Assembly: GCF_000716535.1 (NCBI RefSeq)
Contig: NZ_JNWV01000035.1
Span: forward strand, 1 to 64,000
Direction of reading: 5' to 3'
Length of the DNA stretch: 64,000 bases
Source of the DNA: Streptomyces flaveolus
GTDB taxonomy: Bacteria; Actinomycetota; Actinomycetes; Streptomycetales; Streptomycetaceae
The notes beneath the pieces are model-generated. The model worked only from the letters and a program-made list of their open reading frames with translations. It was not told the origin of the DNA and did no database searches. How positions within the stretch are numbered: position 1 is the stretch's first letter; each line of letters opens with the position of its first letter. A program made the position numbers and the translations under genes. Below are positions 52,267 to 61,308 of the stretch, piece after piece.

Positions 52267-53169
52267 ATGTACGACTACGACCTTCTGGTCGTGGGATCGG
52301 CCAACGCCGACCTGGTGATCGGCGTCGAGCGGCGGCCGGCCGCCGGCGAGACGGTGCTCGGCGGCGATCTGGCCGTGCACCCGGGCGGCAAGGGCGCCAA
52401 CCAGGCGGTCGCCGCGGCCCGGCTCGGTGCCGCCACGGCCCTGCTGGCGCGGGTCGGCGACGACGGCCACGGCCGGCTGCTGCTCGACTCCCTGCGCACG
52501 GCCGGGGTCGACACGGTGGGCGTGCTGGTGGGCGGGGCCCCGACGGGCGTCGCGCTGATCACCGTGGACCCGTCCGGCGACAACAGCATCGTGGTGTCGC
52601 CGGGCGCCAACTCGCGTCTGCTGCCGGCGGACGTCCGGGCGGCGGCGAACGTCCTGCACGCCTCCCGGGTGGTGTCGGCGCAACTGGAGATCCCGCTGGA
52701 GACGGTCGTGGAGGTCGTACGGACCCTGGCGCCGGGCAGTCGCTTCGTGCTGAACCCGTCGCCGCCGCGCGAGCTGCCCGCGGAGGTGCTGGCGGCGTGC
52801 GACCCGCTGATCCTCAACGAGCACGAGGCACGGGTCGTCCTCGGGGACGCCTGTGCGAGCGACGACCCCGAGGACTGGGCCCGGCTGCTGCTCGCCCGGG
52901 GTCCCCGCTCGGTCGTGGTGACGCTGGGCGCGGAGGGGGCGCTGGTGGCCGACGGCTCGGGGGTGACCCGGGTGCCGTCGGTGAAGGTGGACGCCGTGGA
53001 CACCACGGGTGCCGGGGACGCGTTCACGGCCGCCCTGGCCTGGAAGCTCGGGTCCGGCGCGGACCTGGCGGACGCGGCGGCCTACGCGGCCCGGGTCGGC
53101 GCGGCGGCCGTGACCAGGCGGGGCGCGCAGGAGTCGTACCCGACGGCGGGGGAGGTCGAGGCCCTGTGA
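52267..53169 (+). CDS. rbsK: Ribokinase
   Basis: A 300-residue PfkB-family kinase phosphorylating ribose at O5. The N-terminal VVGSANADLVIGVERRPAAGETVLG and HPGGKGANQAVAAARLG, and the C-terminal DTTGAGDAFTAAL with the catalytic Asp, are all RbsK-like. The gene follows the transporter by 81 bases and overlaps rbsD by four (GTGA). Confidence 0.92.
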   Translation: MYDYDLLVVGSANADLVIGVERRPAAGETVLGGDLAVHPGGKGANQAVAAARLGAATALLARVGDDGHGRLLLDSLRTAGVDTVGVLVGGAPTGVALITVDPSGDNSIVVSPGANSRLLPADVRAAANVLHASRVVSAQLEIPLETVVEVVRTLAPGSRFVLNPSPPRELPAEVLAACDPLILNEHEARVVLGDACASDDPEDWARLLLARGPRSVVVTLGAEGALVADGSGVTRVPSVKVDAVDTTGAGDAFTAALAWKLGSGADLADAAAYAARVGAAAVTRRGAQESYPTAGEVEAL

Positions 53170-53555
53170 AGAAGGCGGGGATCCTCAACCGGCATCTCTC
53201 CGGCGCCCTGGCCGAACTGGGCCACGGGCACGGGGTGCTGGTCTGCGACGCGGGCATGCCGATACCCGACGGCCCCCGGGTGGTGGACCTGGCCTTCCGC
53301 GCCGGTGTGCCGTCCTTCGCGGAGGTGCTGGACGGCCTGCTGACCGAGCTGGTGGTGGAGGGCGCCACGGCGGCGGAGGAGGTGCGGGCGGCCAATCCGG
53401 CGGCGGCCGGGCTGCTTCTGGCCCGTTTCCCGGAGCTGGCCCTCGTCCCGCACGAGCGGCTGAAGGAGCTGTCGGCCGGGGCCCGGCTGATCGTCCGCAC
53501 CGGCGAGGCCCGGCCGTACGCGAACGTCCTCCTGCGCTGCGGGGTGTTCTTCTAG
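53166..53555 (+). CDS. rbsD: D-ribose pyranase
   Basis: A 129-residue protein interconverting beta-pyranose and beta-furanose ribose. KKAGILNRHLSGALAELGHG with the catalytic His, VCDAGMPIPDGPRVVDLA and the C-terminal GEARPYANVLLRCGVFF match RbsD. The GTG start overlaps the ribokinase stop. It ends the operon; a terminator follows. Confidence 0.92.
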   Translation: MKKAGILNRHLSGALAELGHGHGVLVCDAGMPIPDGPRVVDLAFRAGVPSFAEVLDGLLTELVVEGATAAEEVRAANPAAAGLLLARFPELALVPHERLKELSAGARLIVRTGEARPYANVLLRCGVFF

Positions 53556-53578
53556 GACCGAGACGTCCGGCACGTTTC

Positions 53579-53618
53579 GAGGGGGCGTCCCCGGCCCGTG
53601 GGCCCGGGACGCCCCCTC
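53579..53618 (+). terminator. Terminator of the ribose operon
   Basis: GAGGGGGCGTCCC / GGGACGCCCCCTC, a perfect 13-base stem with a 14-base loop, 24 bases after the rbsD stop. Confidence 0.7.
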
Positions 53619-53741
53619 GGCGTTTCCCCTCCCTCGTCGGAACCCGACCCCCCCGGGTCCCCCGTGGTTCCGACGACAGTTACGACACGACAGGCGGCGG
53701 AATGGTTGCACCCGCTTCCGTGAATTCCTCCGCGCGGCCGG

Positions 53742-54581
53742 CTAGCGGATCACGTGCTCCACGAACCGCTCCGCCGTCTGTGCGAGCACCTCGCGCCCGT
53801 CCCGCGCCCACAACCGCTCGTTGAAGAGCTCGACCTCGATGGGACCGGTGTACCCGGCGGCCTCCACACGGCCCTTCCACTCGCGCATGTCGATCGCACC
53901 GTCGCCGAGCTGGCCGCGCCCGTTGAGGACGCCCTCGGGGAGGGGGGTGGTCCAGTCGGCGAGCTGGAAGGTGTGGATGCGGCCCGCCGCGCCCGCGCGG
54001 GCGATCTGGGCGGGCGCCTGGTCGTCCCACCAGACGTGGTACGTGTCCACGGTCACCCCGACCTGGTGCGCGGGGAAGCGTTCGGCGAGGTCCAGGGCCT
54101 GGGCGAGGGTGGAGACCACGCAGCGGTCGGACGCGTACATGGGGTGCAGCGGCTCGATGGCGAGGCGTACGCCGCGGTCCGCCGCGTAGGGGGCGAGGAC
54201 GGCCAGGGCGTCGGCGACGCGCTCACGGGCGCCGCGCAGGTCCTTGCTGCCGGCGGGGAGTCCGCCGGAGACCAGGACCAGCGTGTCGGTGCCGAGGGTG
54301 GCGGCCTCGTCGATCGCCGCGTGGTTGTCGCCGAGCGCCTCGGCCCGCTCGACGGGGTCGGTCGCCGTGAGGAAGCCGCCCCGGCACAGCGTCGTCACCG
54401 TCAGACCCGCGTCCCCCACCAGCCTGGCCGCGGCCTCCACGCCGTACCGCCGCACCGGCTCCCGCCACAGGCCCACACCGGGGACGCCCAACGCAACACA
54501 GGCGTCCACCAGTTCCGGGAGCGAGAGCTGCTTGACCGTCATCTGGTTGACGGAGAAGCGCGCGAGTTCCGCCGTGCTCAT
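53742..54581 (-). CDS. Sugar phosphate isomerase/epimerase (TIM barrel)
   Basis: A 279-residue AP-endonuclease-2-like TIM-barrel protein of the xylose-isomerase-like superfamily. LVLVSGGLPAGSKDL, LAIEPLHPMYASDR (Glu metal ligand), VGVTVDTYHVWWDD and IEVELFNERLW are the metal-site regions. It is the last gene of a three-gene leftward operon, overlapping the DUF993 gene (ATGA). It probably isomerises a keto sugar made by the dehydrogenase two genes upstream. Substrate unknown. Confidence 0.85.
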   Translation of the reverse strand: MSTAELARFSVNQMTVKQLSLPELVDACVALGVPGVGLWREPVRRYGVEAAARLVGDAGLTVTTLCRGGFLTATDPVERAEALGDNHAAIDEAATLGTDTLVLVSGGLPAGSKDLRGARERVADALAVLAPYAADRGVRLAIEPLHPMYASDRCVVSTLAQALDLAERFPAHQVGVTVDTYHVWWDDQAPAQIARAGAAGRIHTFQLADWTTPLPEGVLNGRGQLGDGAIDMREWKGRVEAAGYTGPIEVELFNERLWARDGREVLAQTAERFVEHVIR

Positions 54582-55729
54582 CGGTTCACCCCGTACAGCG
54601 ACAGAAGGGTCCTCATCCGTTCCTCCGCGAGCTTCGGGTCCGGGAACAGGCCGAGACCGTCGGCGAGTTCGTAGGCGCGGGCCAGGTGCGGGAGGGAGCG
54701 GGCCGACTGGAGGCCGCCGACCATGGTGAAGTGGCTCTGGTGGCCGGCGAGCCAGGCCAGGAACACCACGCCCGTCTTGTAGAAGCGGGTGGGCGGCTGG
54801 AACAGGTGCCGGGACAGCTCCACCGTGGGGTCCAGCAGTTCGCGGAAGCCCTGGGCGTCGCCCGTGTCGAGGACCCGTACCGCCTCGGCCGCGAGCGGGC
54901 CCAGCGGGTCGAAGACGCCGAGCAGGGCGTGGCTGAAGCCCTGGTCGTCGCCCGCGATCAGCTCCGGGTAGTGGAAGTCGTCGCCGGTGTAGCAGCGCAC
55001 GCCCCGCGGCAGCCGCCGTCTGAGGTCGACCTCGCGCCGCGCGTCCAGGAGGGAGATCTTGACGCCGTCGACCTTGTCGGGGTGCGCGGCGATGACCTCC
55101 AGGAAGGTCTCGGTGGCCGCGTCGAGGTCGCGGGAGCCCCAGTAGCCCTCCAGGGCGGGGTCGAACATCGGGCCGAGCCAGTGCAGGACCACCGGTTCGG
55201 CGGCCTGGCGCAGGAGGTGGCCGTAGACCTCCAGGTAGTCCTCCGGGCCCTTCGCCGTCGCGGCCAGGGCCCGGGACGCCATGAGGACGGCCTGGGCGCC
55301 CGCCTCCTCCACGACCGCGAGCTGCTCCTCGTAGGCGGCCCGGATCCGAGCGAGGCCGCCCCCGGCGAGCTGGTCGGTTCCGACGCCGCAGACGACACGG
55401 CCGCCGGCCGAGCGTGCCTCGGCGGCGCTGCGCCGGATCAGTTCGGCGGCGCCCGCCCAGTCCAGGCCCATCCCGCGCTGGGCGGTGTCCATCGCCTCGG
55501 CGACACCGAGCCCGTGGGACCACAGGTGGCGGCGGAAGGCGAGGGTGGCGTCCCAGTCCACGGCGGCGGGCGCGTCGGGCGAGACGTCGGCGAACGGGTC
55601 GGCGACGACGTGGGCGGCCGAGAAGACCGTACGGGAGGTGAAGGGGGTGCCGGGGGCGAGGGAGAGGGGTGCGGTGCGCGGCTCGTACGTGCGCAGGGTG
55701 CCGTCCGCCGCGGGGAGTCGGATGGTCAC
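54578..55729 (-). CDS. DUF993 family, dihydrodipicolinate-synthase-like barrel
   Basis: A 383-residue protein of the DUF993 family, related in fold to dihydrodipicolinate synthase-like aldolases. Recognisable parts are DWDATLAFRRHLWSHGLGVAEAMDTAQRG, DGVKISLLDARREV, TGDDFHYPEL and RFYKTGVVFLAWLAGHQSHF. A Lys in KISLLD could form a Schiff base. The GTG at 55729 overlaps the dehydrogenase stop (GTGA). It is part of a sugar-like pathway with no known reaction. Confidence 0.8.
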   Translation of the reverse strand: MTIRLPAADGTLRTYEPRTAPLSLAPGTPFTSRTVFSAAHVVADPFADVSPDAPAAVDWDATLAFRRHLWSHGLGVAEAMDTAQRGMGLDWAGAAELIRRSAAEARSAGGRVVCGVGTDQLAGGGLARIRAAYEEQLAVVEEAGAQAVLMASRALAATAKGPEDYLEVYGHLLRQAAEPVVLHWLGPMFDPALEGYWGSRDLDAATETFLEVIAAHPDKVDGVKISLLDARREVDLRRRLPRGVRCYTGDDFHYPELIAGDDQGFSHALLGVFDPLGPLAAEAVRVLDTGDAQGFRELLDPTVELSRHLFQPPTRFYKTGVVFLAWLAGHQSHFTMVGGLQSARSLPHLARAYELADGLGLFPDPKLAEERMRTLLSLYGVNR

Positions 55730-56877
55730 AGGGAGATCTCCGGTACGTCGATGCGGCGGCCCTCGGCGGAGGACCTCAGGCCCAGTTCGGCGAGCTGGAC
55801 GCCTCTGGCGCCGGCCAGCAGGTCCCAGTGGTAGGGGGCGTCGGCGTAGACGTGCTTGAGGAACAGCTCCCACTGGGCCTTGAAGCCGTTGTCGAACTCG
55901 GCGTTGTCGGGCACCTCCTGCCACTGGTCGCGGAAGACCTCGGTGGCGGGGACGTCCGGGTTCCAGACCGGCTTGGGGGTGGCGCTGCGGTGCTGGGCGC
56001 GGCACCTGCGCAGGCCGGCGACGGCCGAGCCCTCGGTGCCGTCGACCTGGAACTCGACCAGTTCGTCGCGGTGGACGCGGACGGCCCAGGAGGAGTTGAT
56101 CTGGGCGACGGCGCCGCCCTCCAGTTCGAAGACGCCGTAGGCGGCGTCGTCGGCGGTGGCGTCGTAGGGCTTGCCGTTCTCGTCCCAGCGCTGGGGGATG
56201 TGGGTGGTGGCGAGGGCCTGGACGGAGGTGACCCGGCCGAACAGCTCGTGCAGGACGTATTCCCAGTGCGGGAACATGTCGACAACGATGCCACCGCCGT
56301 CCTCGGCGCGGTAGTTCCAGGAGGGGCGCTGGGCGGGCTGCCAGTCGCCCTCGAAGACCCAGTAGCCGAACTCGCCGCGCACGGAGAGGATCCGGCCGAA
56401 GAAGCCGCCGTCGACGAGGCGCTTCAGCTTCAGCAGGCCCGGCAGGAAGATCTTGTCCTGGACGACGCCGTGCTTGACGCCCTTGTCGTGGGCGAGGCGG
56501 GCGAGGGCGAGGGCGCCGGTGAGTCCGGTGGCGGTGGGTTTCTCGGTGTAGACGTGCTTGCCGGCCGTGATCGCCTTCGTGAGGGCCTCCTCGCGGGCGG
56601 AGGTGACCTGGGAGTCGAAGTAGATGTCGACGGTCGGGTCGGCGAGGACGGCGTCCACGTCGGTGGAGACCTGGTCCAGGCCGTGCCGCTCGGCGATCTC
56701 CCGCAGGGCGTGCTCGCGGCGGCCGAGCAGGACCGGTTCGGGCCAGAGCACGGTGCCGTCGCCGAGGTCGAGGCCGCCCTGGTCGCGCAGGGCGAGGATC
56801 GACCGGACGAGGTGCTGGCGGTAGCCCATGCGCCCGGTCACGCCGTTCATGGCGATACGCACCGTCTTGCGTGTCAC
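55726..56877 (-). CDS. Gfo/Idh/MocA-family oxidoreductase
   Basis: A 383-residue NAD(P)-dependent sugar or inositol-type dehydrogenase. The nucleotide-binding opening MNGVTGRMGYRQHL departs from the usual GxGxxG. The signature EKPTATG follows HVYT, and PHWEYVLHELFG lies in the catalytic region. It starts the operon that continues with DUF993 and an isomerase. The start is 235 bases from a divergent LacI regulator with an operator between. Confidence 0.88.
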   Translation of the reverse strand: MTRKTVRIAMNGVTGRMGYRQHLVRSILALRDQGGLDLGDGTVLWPEPVLLGRREHALREIAERHGLDQVSTDVDAVLADPTVDIYFDSQVTSAREEALTKAITAGKHVYTEKPTATGLTGALALARLAHDKGVKHGVVQDKIFLPGLLKLKRLVDGGFFGRILSVRGEFGYWVFEGDWQPAQRPSWNYRAEDGGGIVVDMFPHWEYVLHELFGRVTSVQALATTHIPQRWDENGKPYDATADDAAYGVFELEGGAVAQINSSWAVRVHRDELVEFQVDGTEGSAVAGLRRCRAQHRSATPKPVWNPDVPATEVFRDQWQEVPDNAEFDNGFKAQWELFLKHVYADAPYHWDLLAGARGVQLAELGLRSSAEGRRIDVPEISL

Positions 56878-56924
56878 GTGAGTCCCCTTCGTGGGCCGGT
56901 GGAGCAGGCAGTTCAGCCATCGGA

Positions 56925-56940
56925 TAGCAAGCGCTTTCTA
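56925..56940. promoter_or_regulatory. LacI-type operator
   Basis: TAGCAAGCGCTTTCTA, with the palindromic core AAGCGCTT, lies in the gap between the divergent Gfo/Idh/MocA operon and the LacI regulator. It is the likely binding site of that regulator. Confidence 0.65.
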
Positions 56941-57112
56941 CATGAGGAGAAGCTAGCCTCTGGGAGTGGTCTGTACAAGACCGTGTCCGCTTCGAGTTGT
57001 TCGAGGGGGCGAACAACCGGGGGTCGTGGCCTTAAGGTCTGCTCGGAACCAGGACGGACGCCCCGCTGTCTACGAGGGCGTACCAGACGACGCGCGACCG
57101 GAGGACGACGAG

Positions 57113-58159
57113 ATGACGGTGACCCTGGCGGACGTGGCGGCCCGCGCGCAGGTCTCCCCCGCGACGGTGTCGCGCGTGCTGAACGGCAACTACCCGGTCG
57201 CCGCGTCCACCCGCGAGCGGGTGCTGCGCGCGGTGGACGAGCTGGACTACGTCCTCAACGGCCCGGCCAGCGCGCTCGCCGCGGCCACCTCCGACCTGGT
57301 CGGCATCCTCGTCAACGACATCGCCGACCCGTTCTTCGGGATCATGGCGAGCGCGATCCAGGCGGAGATCGGCGGGCCGGGCGGGCGCGCGGGCGGCGAA
57401 CGCCTCGCGGTGGTCTGCAACACGGGCGGCTCCCCCGAGCGCGAGCTGACCTATCTGACCCTGCTCCAGCGGCAGCGGGCCGCCGCCGTCGTGCTGACCG
57501 GCGGGGCCGTGGAGGACGCGCCGCACGCGGCGGCGGTCGCGGCCAAGCTGCGGAAGCTGGCGGACGCCGGGACCCGGGTGGTGCTGTGCGGGCGCCCGCC
57601 GGCGCCGGACACCCAGGCGGTCGCGCTGACCTTCGACAACCGGGGCGGCGCCCGTGCGCTGACCGACCACCTCATCGGCCTCGGCCACCGCCGGCTCGGC
57701 TACATCGCCGGCCCCGAGGAACGCACGACCACCCGGCACCGCCTGGAGGGCCACCGCGCGGCGCTCGAAGCGGCGGGCATCGAGGAGGACCCGCGCTGGA
57801 CGGTCCACGGCCGCTACGACCGCCGGTCCGGTCACGAGGCCACGCTGGAACTGCTGCGCCGCGACCCCTCGTTGACGGCGATCGTGGCCGCGAACGACTC
57901 CGTCGCCCTCGGCGCCTGCGCCGCGCTGCGGGAGTCCGGGCTGCGGATCCCCGAGGACGTCTCGGTGGCCGGCTTCGACGACCTGCCGTTCAGCATCGAC
58001 GCGGTGCCCTCCCTCACGACGGTCCGGCTGCCGCTGGCGGAGGCGGGAGCGCGGGCCGGCCGCATCGCGATGGGGCGGGAGGAGCCGCCGCCCGGGGGGA
58101 TCGCCTCGGTGCGGGGGGAGTTGATGGTGCGCGGGTCCTCCGGGGCTCCGCGGGAATGA
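57113..58159 (+). CDS. LacI-family transcriptional regulator
   Basis: A 348-residue regulator: HTH TLADVAARAQVSPATVSRVL, hinge region VLNGPASALAA, and a sugar-binding domain with VGILVNDIADPFFGIMASAIQ, GHRRLGYIAGPEERTTT, LTAIVAANDSVALGA and VAGFDDLPFSID. Divergent from the dehydrogenase, DUF993 and isomerase operon, so probably its repressor. GGAGGACGACGAG precedes the ATG. Confidence 0.9.
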   Translation: MTVTLADVAARAQVSPATVSRVLNGNYPVAASTRERVLRAVDELDYVLNGPASALAAATSDLVGILVNDIADPFFGIMASAIQAEIGGPGGRAGGERLAVVCNTGGSPERELTYLTLLQRQRAAAVVLTGGAVEDAPHAAAVAAKLRKLADAGTRVVLCGRPPAPDTQAVALTFDNRGGARALTDHLIGLGHRRLGYIAGPEERTTTRHRLEGHRAALEAAGIEEDPRWTVHGRYDRRSGHEATLELLRRDPSLTAIVAANDSVALGACAALRESGLRIPEDVSVAGFDDLPFSIDAVPSLTTVRLPLAEAGARAGRIAMGREEPPPGGIASVRGELMVRGSSGAPRE

Positions 58160-58323
58160 GGGTTCGGGGCGTCGGGGTGGTGCCGGAGGGCGGGGGTTTG
58201 TGGTTGGGTGCCGGGTGCCCGGGTTGGCCGGGCTGCCTTTTTCTCGACAGCACCGATGAGTTTTCGAGGTGCTGGGCGTCTTCATCGTCGTAAGCAACGG
58301 ACACTTGCCGAGGAGCGGACCCC

Positions 58324-58920
58324 ATGCGTGTCGTCGTCACCGAATTCATCAGTCTGGACGGGGTCGTGCAGGCCCCCGGCGGGCCCGAGGAGGACACCGA
58401 CGGGGGGTTCGCGCACGGTGGGTGGTCGCACCCCTTCTTCGACCCGGAGGTGGTGGGCGGAGCCTTCGCCGCGGGGCTGGAGAAGGCCGAGGCGCTGCTG
58501 TACGGGCGGCGGACGTATCTGACGATGGCCGCCGCGTGGCCGGAGCGGGCGGGGGACCCGTTCGCCGACCGGCTCAACTCCATGAAGAAGTACGTCGTGT
58601 CCGACAGCCTCTCGGAGGACGAGCTGAGCTGGGAGAACACCGTGCGGATCCCGGGGGCGCAGGCCCTCGACAAGGTGCGGGAGCTGCGGGCCGCCGAGGG
58701 CGGGGATCTGGCGATGATGGGCAGCCCCACGCTGGTGCGGGCGCTGATCGCGGCGGGCCTCGTGGACGAGTTGCAGCTCGTCGTCATGCCCGTGCTGCTC
58801 GGCGGCGGGAAGTCGATCTTCCCGGCCGACGGGGGGCAGCGGAGCTGGGAGCTGGTGTCGTCGGCCACCGCGAAGACCGGGGCGCAGGTGAACGTGTACC
58901 GGCCGGCCGAGCGGTCGTAG
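58324..58920 (+). CDS. Dihydrofolate-reductase-like (RibD C-terminal) protein
   Basis: A 198-residue protein of the DHFR/RibD-C family, often of unknown substrate. RVVVTEFISLDGVVQAPGGPEED, LLYGRRTYLTMAAAWP, MMGSPTLVRALIAAGLVDELQLVVMPVLLGGGKSIF are typical. It stands alone between the LacI gene and a MarR-GNAT gene. Confidence 0.88.
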   Translation: MRVVVTEFISLDGVVQAPGGPEEDTDGGFAHGGWSHPFFDPEVVGGAFAAGLEKAEALLYGRRTYLTMAAAWPERAGDPFADRLNSMKKYVVSDSLSEDELSWENTVRIPGAQALDKVRELRAAEGGDLAMMGSPTLVRALIAAGLVDELQLVVMPVLLGGGKSIFPADGGQRSWELVSSATAKTGAQVNVYRPAERS

Positions 58921-58997
58921 GCGTGGACGGGGGCGCGCGGGCGGCCTAGGCTCGGAGGCGCAGGATCTCTGACTGGGTCAAGCATCCGGGGGCGATC

Positions 58998-59924
58998 ATG
59001 ACCGTCCAGGACGTCCGCGCCTTCAACCGGTTCTACACGGGTGTGATCGGCGCCCTCGACTACGAGCGCCACCTGTACGCCCCGTACACCCTGACCGAGG
59101 CCCGCGTGCTGTACGAACTCGCGCACGCGCCGTATCTGGACGCGGCCGACCTGCGCGGTGGGCTGGGGCTCGACGCCGGGTACCTGAGCCGGATCCTGAA
59201 CCGGTTCGAGGAAAGCGGGCTGATCGGACGGGCGCCGTCGCAGGACGATCCGCGACGGCGCCGTATCACGCTGACCGCGCACGGACGTGAGACCGCCGCG
59301 CTGCTGGACGAGCGGGCCCGGGAGTCCGTCGGGGCGCTGCTCGACGGCGTCGCTCCGGCGGACCGGGCCCGGCTGGCCGAGGCCATGCGGACCATCCGGG
59401 ACATCCTGAGCGGGGAGAAGCAGGCCGCGGACGTGGTGGTGCGGGAGCCGCGGGCCGGGGAGCTGGGATGGATCGTGCAGCGCAACGGCGCCCTGTACGC
59501 GGCCGAGTACGGGTGGAACGCCGAGTACGAGGGGCTTGTCGCCCGGATCGTCGCCGACTACGCGGAGGATCACGATCCGCATCTGGAGCGGGTGTGGATC
59601 GCGGAGCTGGCCGGGCGGCCCGTGGGCTGTGTGATGTGCGTACGGGACGACGCGCCCGGCACCGCGCGGCTGCGGCTGCTGCTCGTGGAGCCCGAGGCGC
59701 GCGGGCACGGCATCGGCGACCGGCTGGTACGGGCCGTGATCGACTTCGCCCGCGGGGCCGGTTACCGGGACCTGGTGCTGTGGACCAACGACGTGCTGGA
59801 CAGCGCCCGCCGGCTGTACCAGCGGCACGGGTTCGCCCTGGTCGCCGAGCGGTCCCACCGCTCCTTCGGCAAGGACCTGGTCGGCCAGGACTGGCGGCTG
59901 GCGCTGCGCGGGGCGGGCGAGTGA
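58998..59924 (+). CDS. MarR regulator fused to a GNAT acetyltransferase
   Basis: A 308-residue protein. Residues about 1-140 are a MarR-type winged helix (LTEARVLYELAH, LRGGLGLDAGYLSRILNRFEESGLI, DPRRRRITLTAHG). Residues about 150-305 are a GNAT domain with the acetyl-CoA loop LLLVEPEARGHGIGDRLVRAVIDFARGAGY. The architecture is common in Streptomyces. It may acetylate a small molecule whose presence it senses. Confidence 0.88.
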   Translation: MTVQDVRAFNRFYTGVIGALDYERHLYAPYTLTEARVLYELAHAPYLDAADLRGGLGLDAGYLSRILNRFEESGLIGRAPSQDDPRRRRITLTAHGRETAALLDERARESVGALLDGVAPADRARLAEAMRTIRDILSGEKQAADVVVREPRAGELGWIVQRNGALYAAEYGWNAEYEGLVARIVADYAEDHDPHLERVWIAELAGRPVGCVMCVRDDAPGTARLRLLLVEPEARGHGIGDRLVRAVIDFARGAGYRDLVLWTNDVLDSARRLYQRHGFALVAERSHRSFGKDLVGQDWRLALRGAGE

Positions 59925-60385
59925 GGCACGGGGTCAATCCCCGAACAGCGCCGACACCTCCACCGCTTCAAGCCAGTGACGCACGACAATCCAGAGCCTC
60001 GATCGGCCAAGACCGGTGGCTCCCTCACCGCGAACCCCTCGACCGGACCTCGCAAGACCGGCGGCCTCCTCACCGCGGTCCACGGAGCTGGACGGACCGG
60101 GCGAGCGCTGCCGGTGGTTGCCGCGCGTGCTGATGGCCCCGCCGCCGCGTCGGCCGGAACCAGGGCGCACACCTCCCACTCAGGTCAGCGACACGCGGGG
60201 CCCGGGTCCCAGTCGGCCGGGACTGGCGCCCCCCACCACCACGCCCCCCGACCAGTACCCGGCACACCCACGCCCCGCATCAGGTGAGTGGTGCGCGGGA
60301 TGCCGGGTACCAGTTCGGCCGAGGCCGACGGCTCGCGTCGTGCGGAGCAGGCGAGTGGCGGGTGGGGCGAGTAGGGTCCCTGCCC
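59925..60385. other. 461-base gap with a short direct repeat
   Basis: No gene was recognised. An imperfect 25-base direct repeat of the form CAAGACCGG[T/C]GGC begins near 60008 and 60053. The promoter of the isomerase gene at 60386 lies in the right part. Confidence 0.35.
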
Positions 60386-61186
60386 ATGAAGCTGGCGTTC
60401 TCCACTCTCGGTGTCCCCGGCCTGCCCGTTCCGGAGGTCCTCGCGCTCGCGACCGCGCACGGCTACCACGGTGTCGAGTTGCGCGCCCATCCCGAGGAGC
60501 CGGTGCACCCGGGCCTGACACCCGCCGAACGCGCCGGGACCGCGGCCCTGTTCCGGGACTCCGGGGTCGAGGTGCTGGCCCTCGCCGGGTACGCGCGCGT
60601 CGCCGCCCCGGGCGAGGACGCGCCCGTACTCGCGGAGATCCGGGACCTCCTTCGGCTGGCCCACGACCTGGGCGCGCCGTTCGTCCGGGTCCTCCCCGGC
60701 GCCGACCCGGACCGGCCCCGCGAGGAGTCGGACGCGATCGCCGCCCGGCGGCTCGGCACCGCCGCCGAGGACGCCGCCGCGCTGGGCGTGCGGATCCTGC
60801 TGGAGACCCACGACTCGCACCGCACCGGCGCCGACGCGATCCGGATCCTCGGCCCGGTCGGGCACCGGCAGGTGGGCGCGCTGTGGGACGTGATGCACAC
60901 CTGGCTGGGCGGTGAGCAGCCGTCGGACACCTACGCGGCCCTCGCCCCGCACCTGGGCTACGTCCAGGTCAAGGACATCGCCTCCGCCGAGGACACCACC
61001 CCGCTGCCGCTCGGCACCGGAGTGCTGCCGCTCACCGAGTGCGTGGACGTGCTGTCCCGGCACCACTGGGACGGCTGGCTGTGCTGGGAGTACGAGAAGC
61101 GCTGGTACGAGGGGGCCGCGCCGCTCCCGGGGCTGCTCGGTGCCGGCCGCGAGCATCTGTTGAGGATGCTGGGCGAGGCTGCCTAG
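60386..61186 (+). CDS. Sugar phosphate isomerase/epimerase (TIM barrel)
   Basis: A 266-residue protein of the same superfamily as the one at 53742, but only distantly related. KLAFSTLGVPGLPVPEVLALATAHGYHGVELR, RILLETHDSHRTG (Glu metal ligand), ALWDVMHTWL and YVQVKDI carry the metal-site residues. Substrate unknown. The ATG at 60386 is chosen because KLAFSTLG opens the barrel. Confidence 0.85.
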   Translation: MKLAFSTLGVPGLPVPEVLALATAHGYHGVELRAHPEEPVHPGLTPAERAGTAALFRDSGVEVLALAGYARVAAPGEDAPVLAEIRDLLRLAHDLGAPFVRVLPGADPDRPREESDAIAARRLGTAAEDAAALGVRILLETHDSHRTGADAIRILGPVGHRQVGALWDVMHTWLGGEQPSDTYAALAPHLGYVQVKDIASAEDTTPLPLGTGVLPLTECVDVLSRHHWDGWLCWEYEKRWYEGAAPLPGLLGAGREHLLRMLGEAA

Positions 61187-61308
61187 TCCGCCGGCCGGTC
61201 CGCCCCCGGAGAGCCACCGCCCGCGCGGAATTCGCTGGCCGGGGCGCCGGCGGCCGGTTACCCTCCCCCGGTGATCCAGCCACCGGGGCCGTGCGCCCGT
61301 TTCCGCTC

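Noticed and set aside
60008..60080. Direct repeat as an attachment site or insertion footprint
   Set aside because: The copies are imperfect, only 45 bases apart and not linked to any mobile gene.
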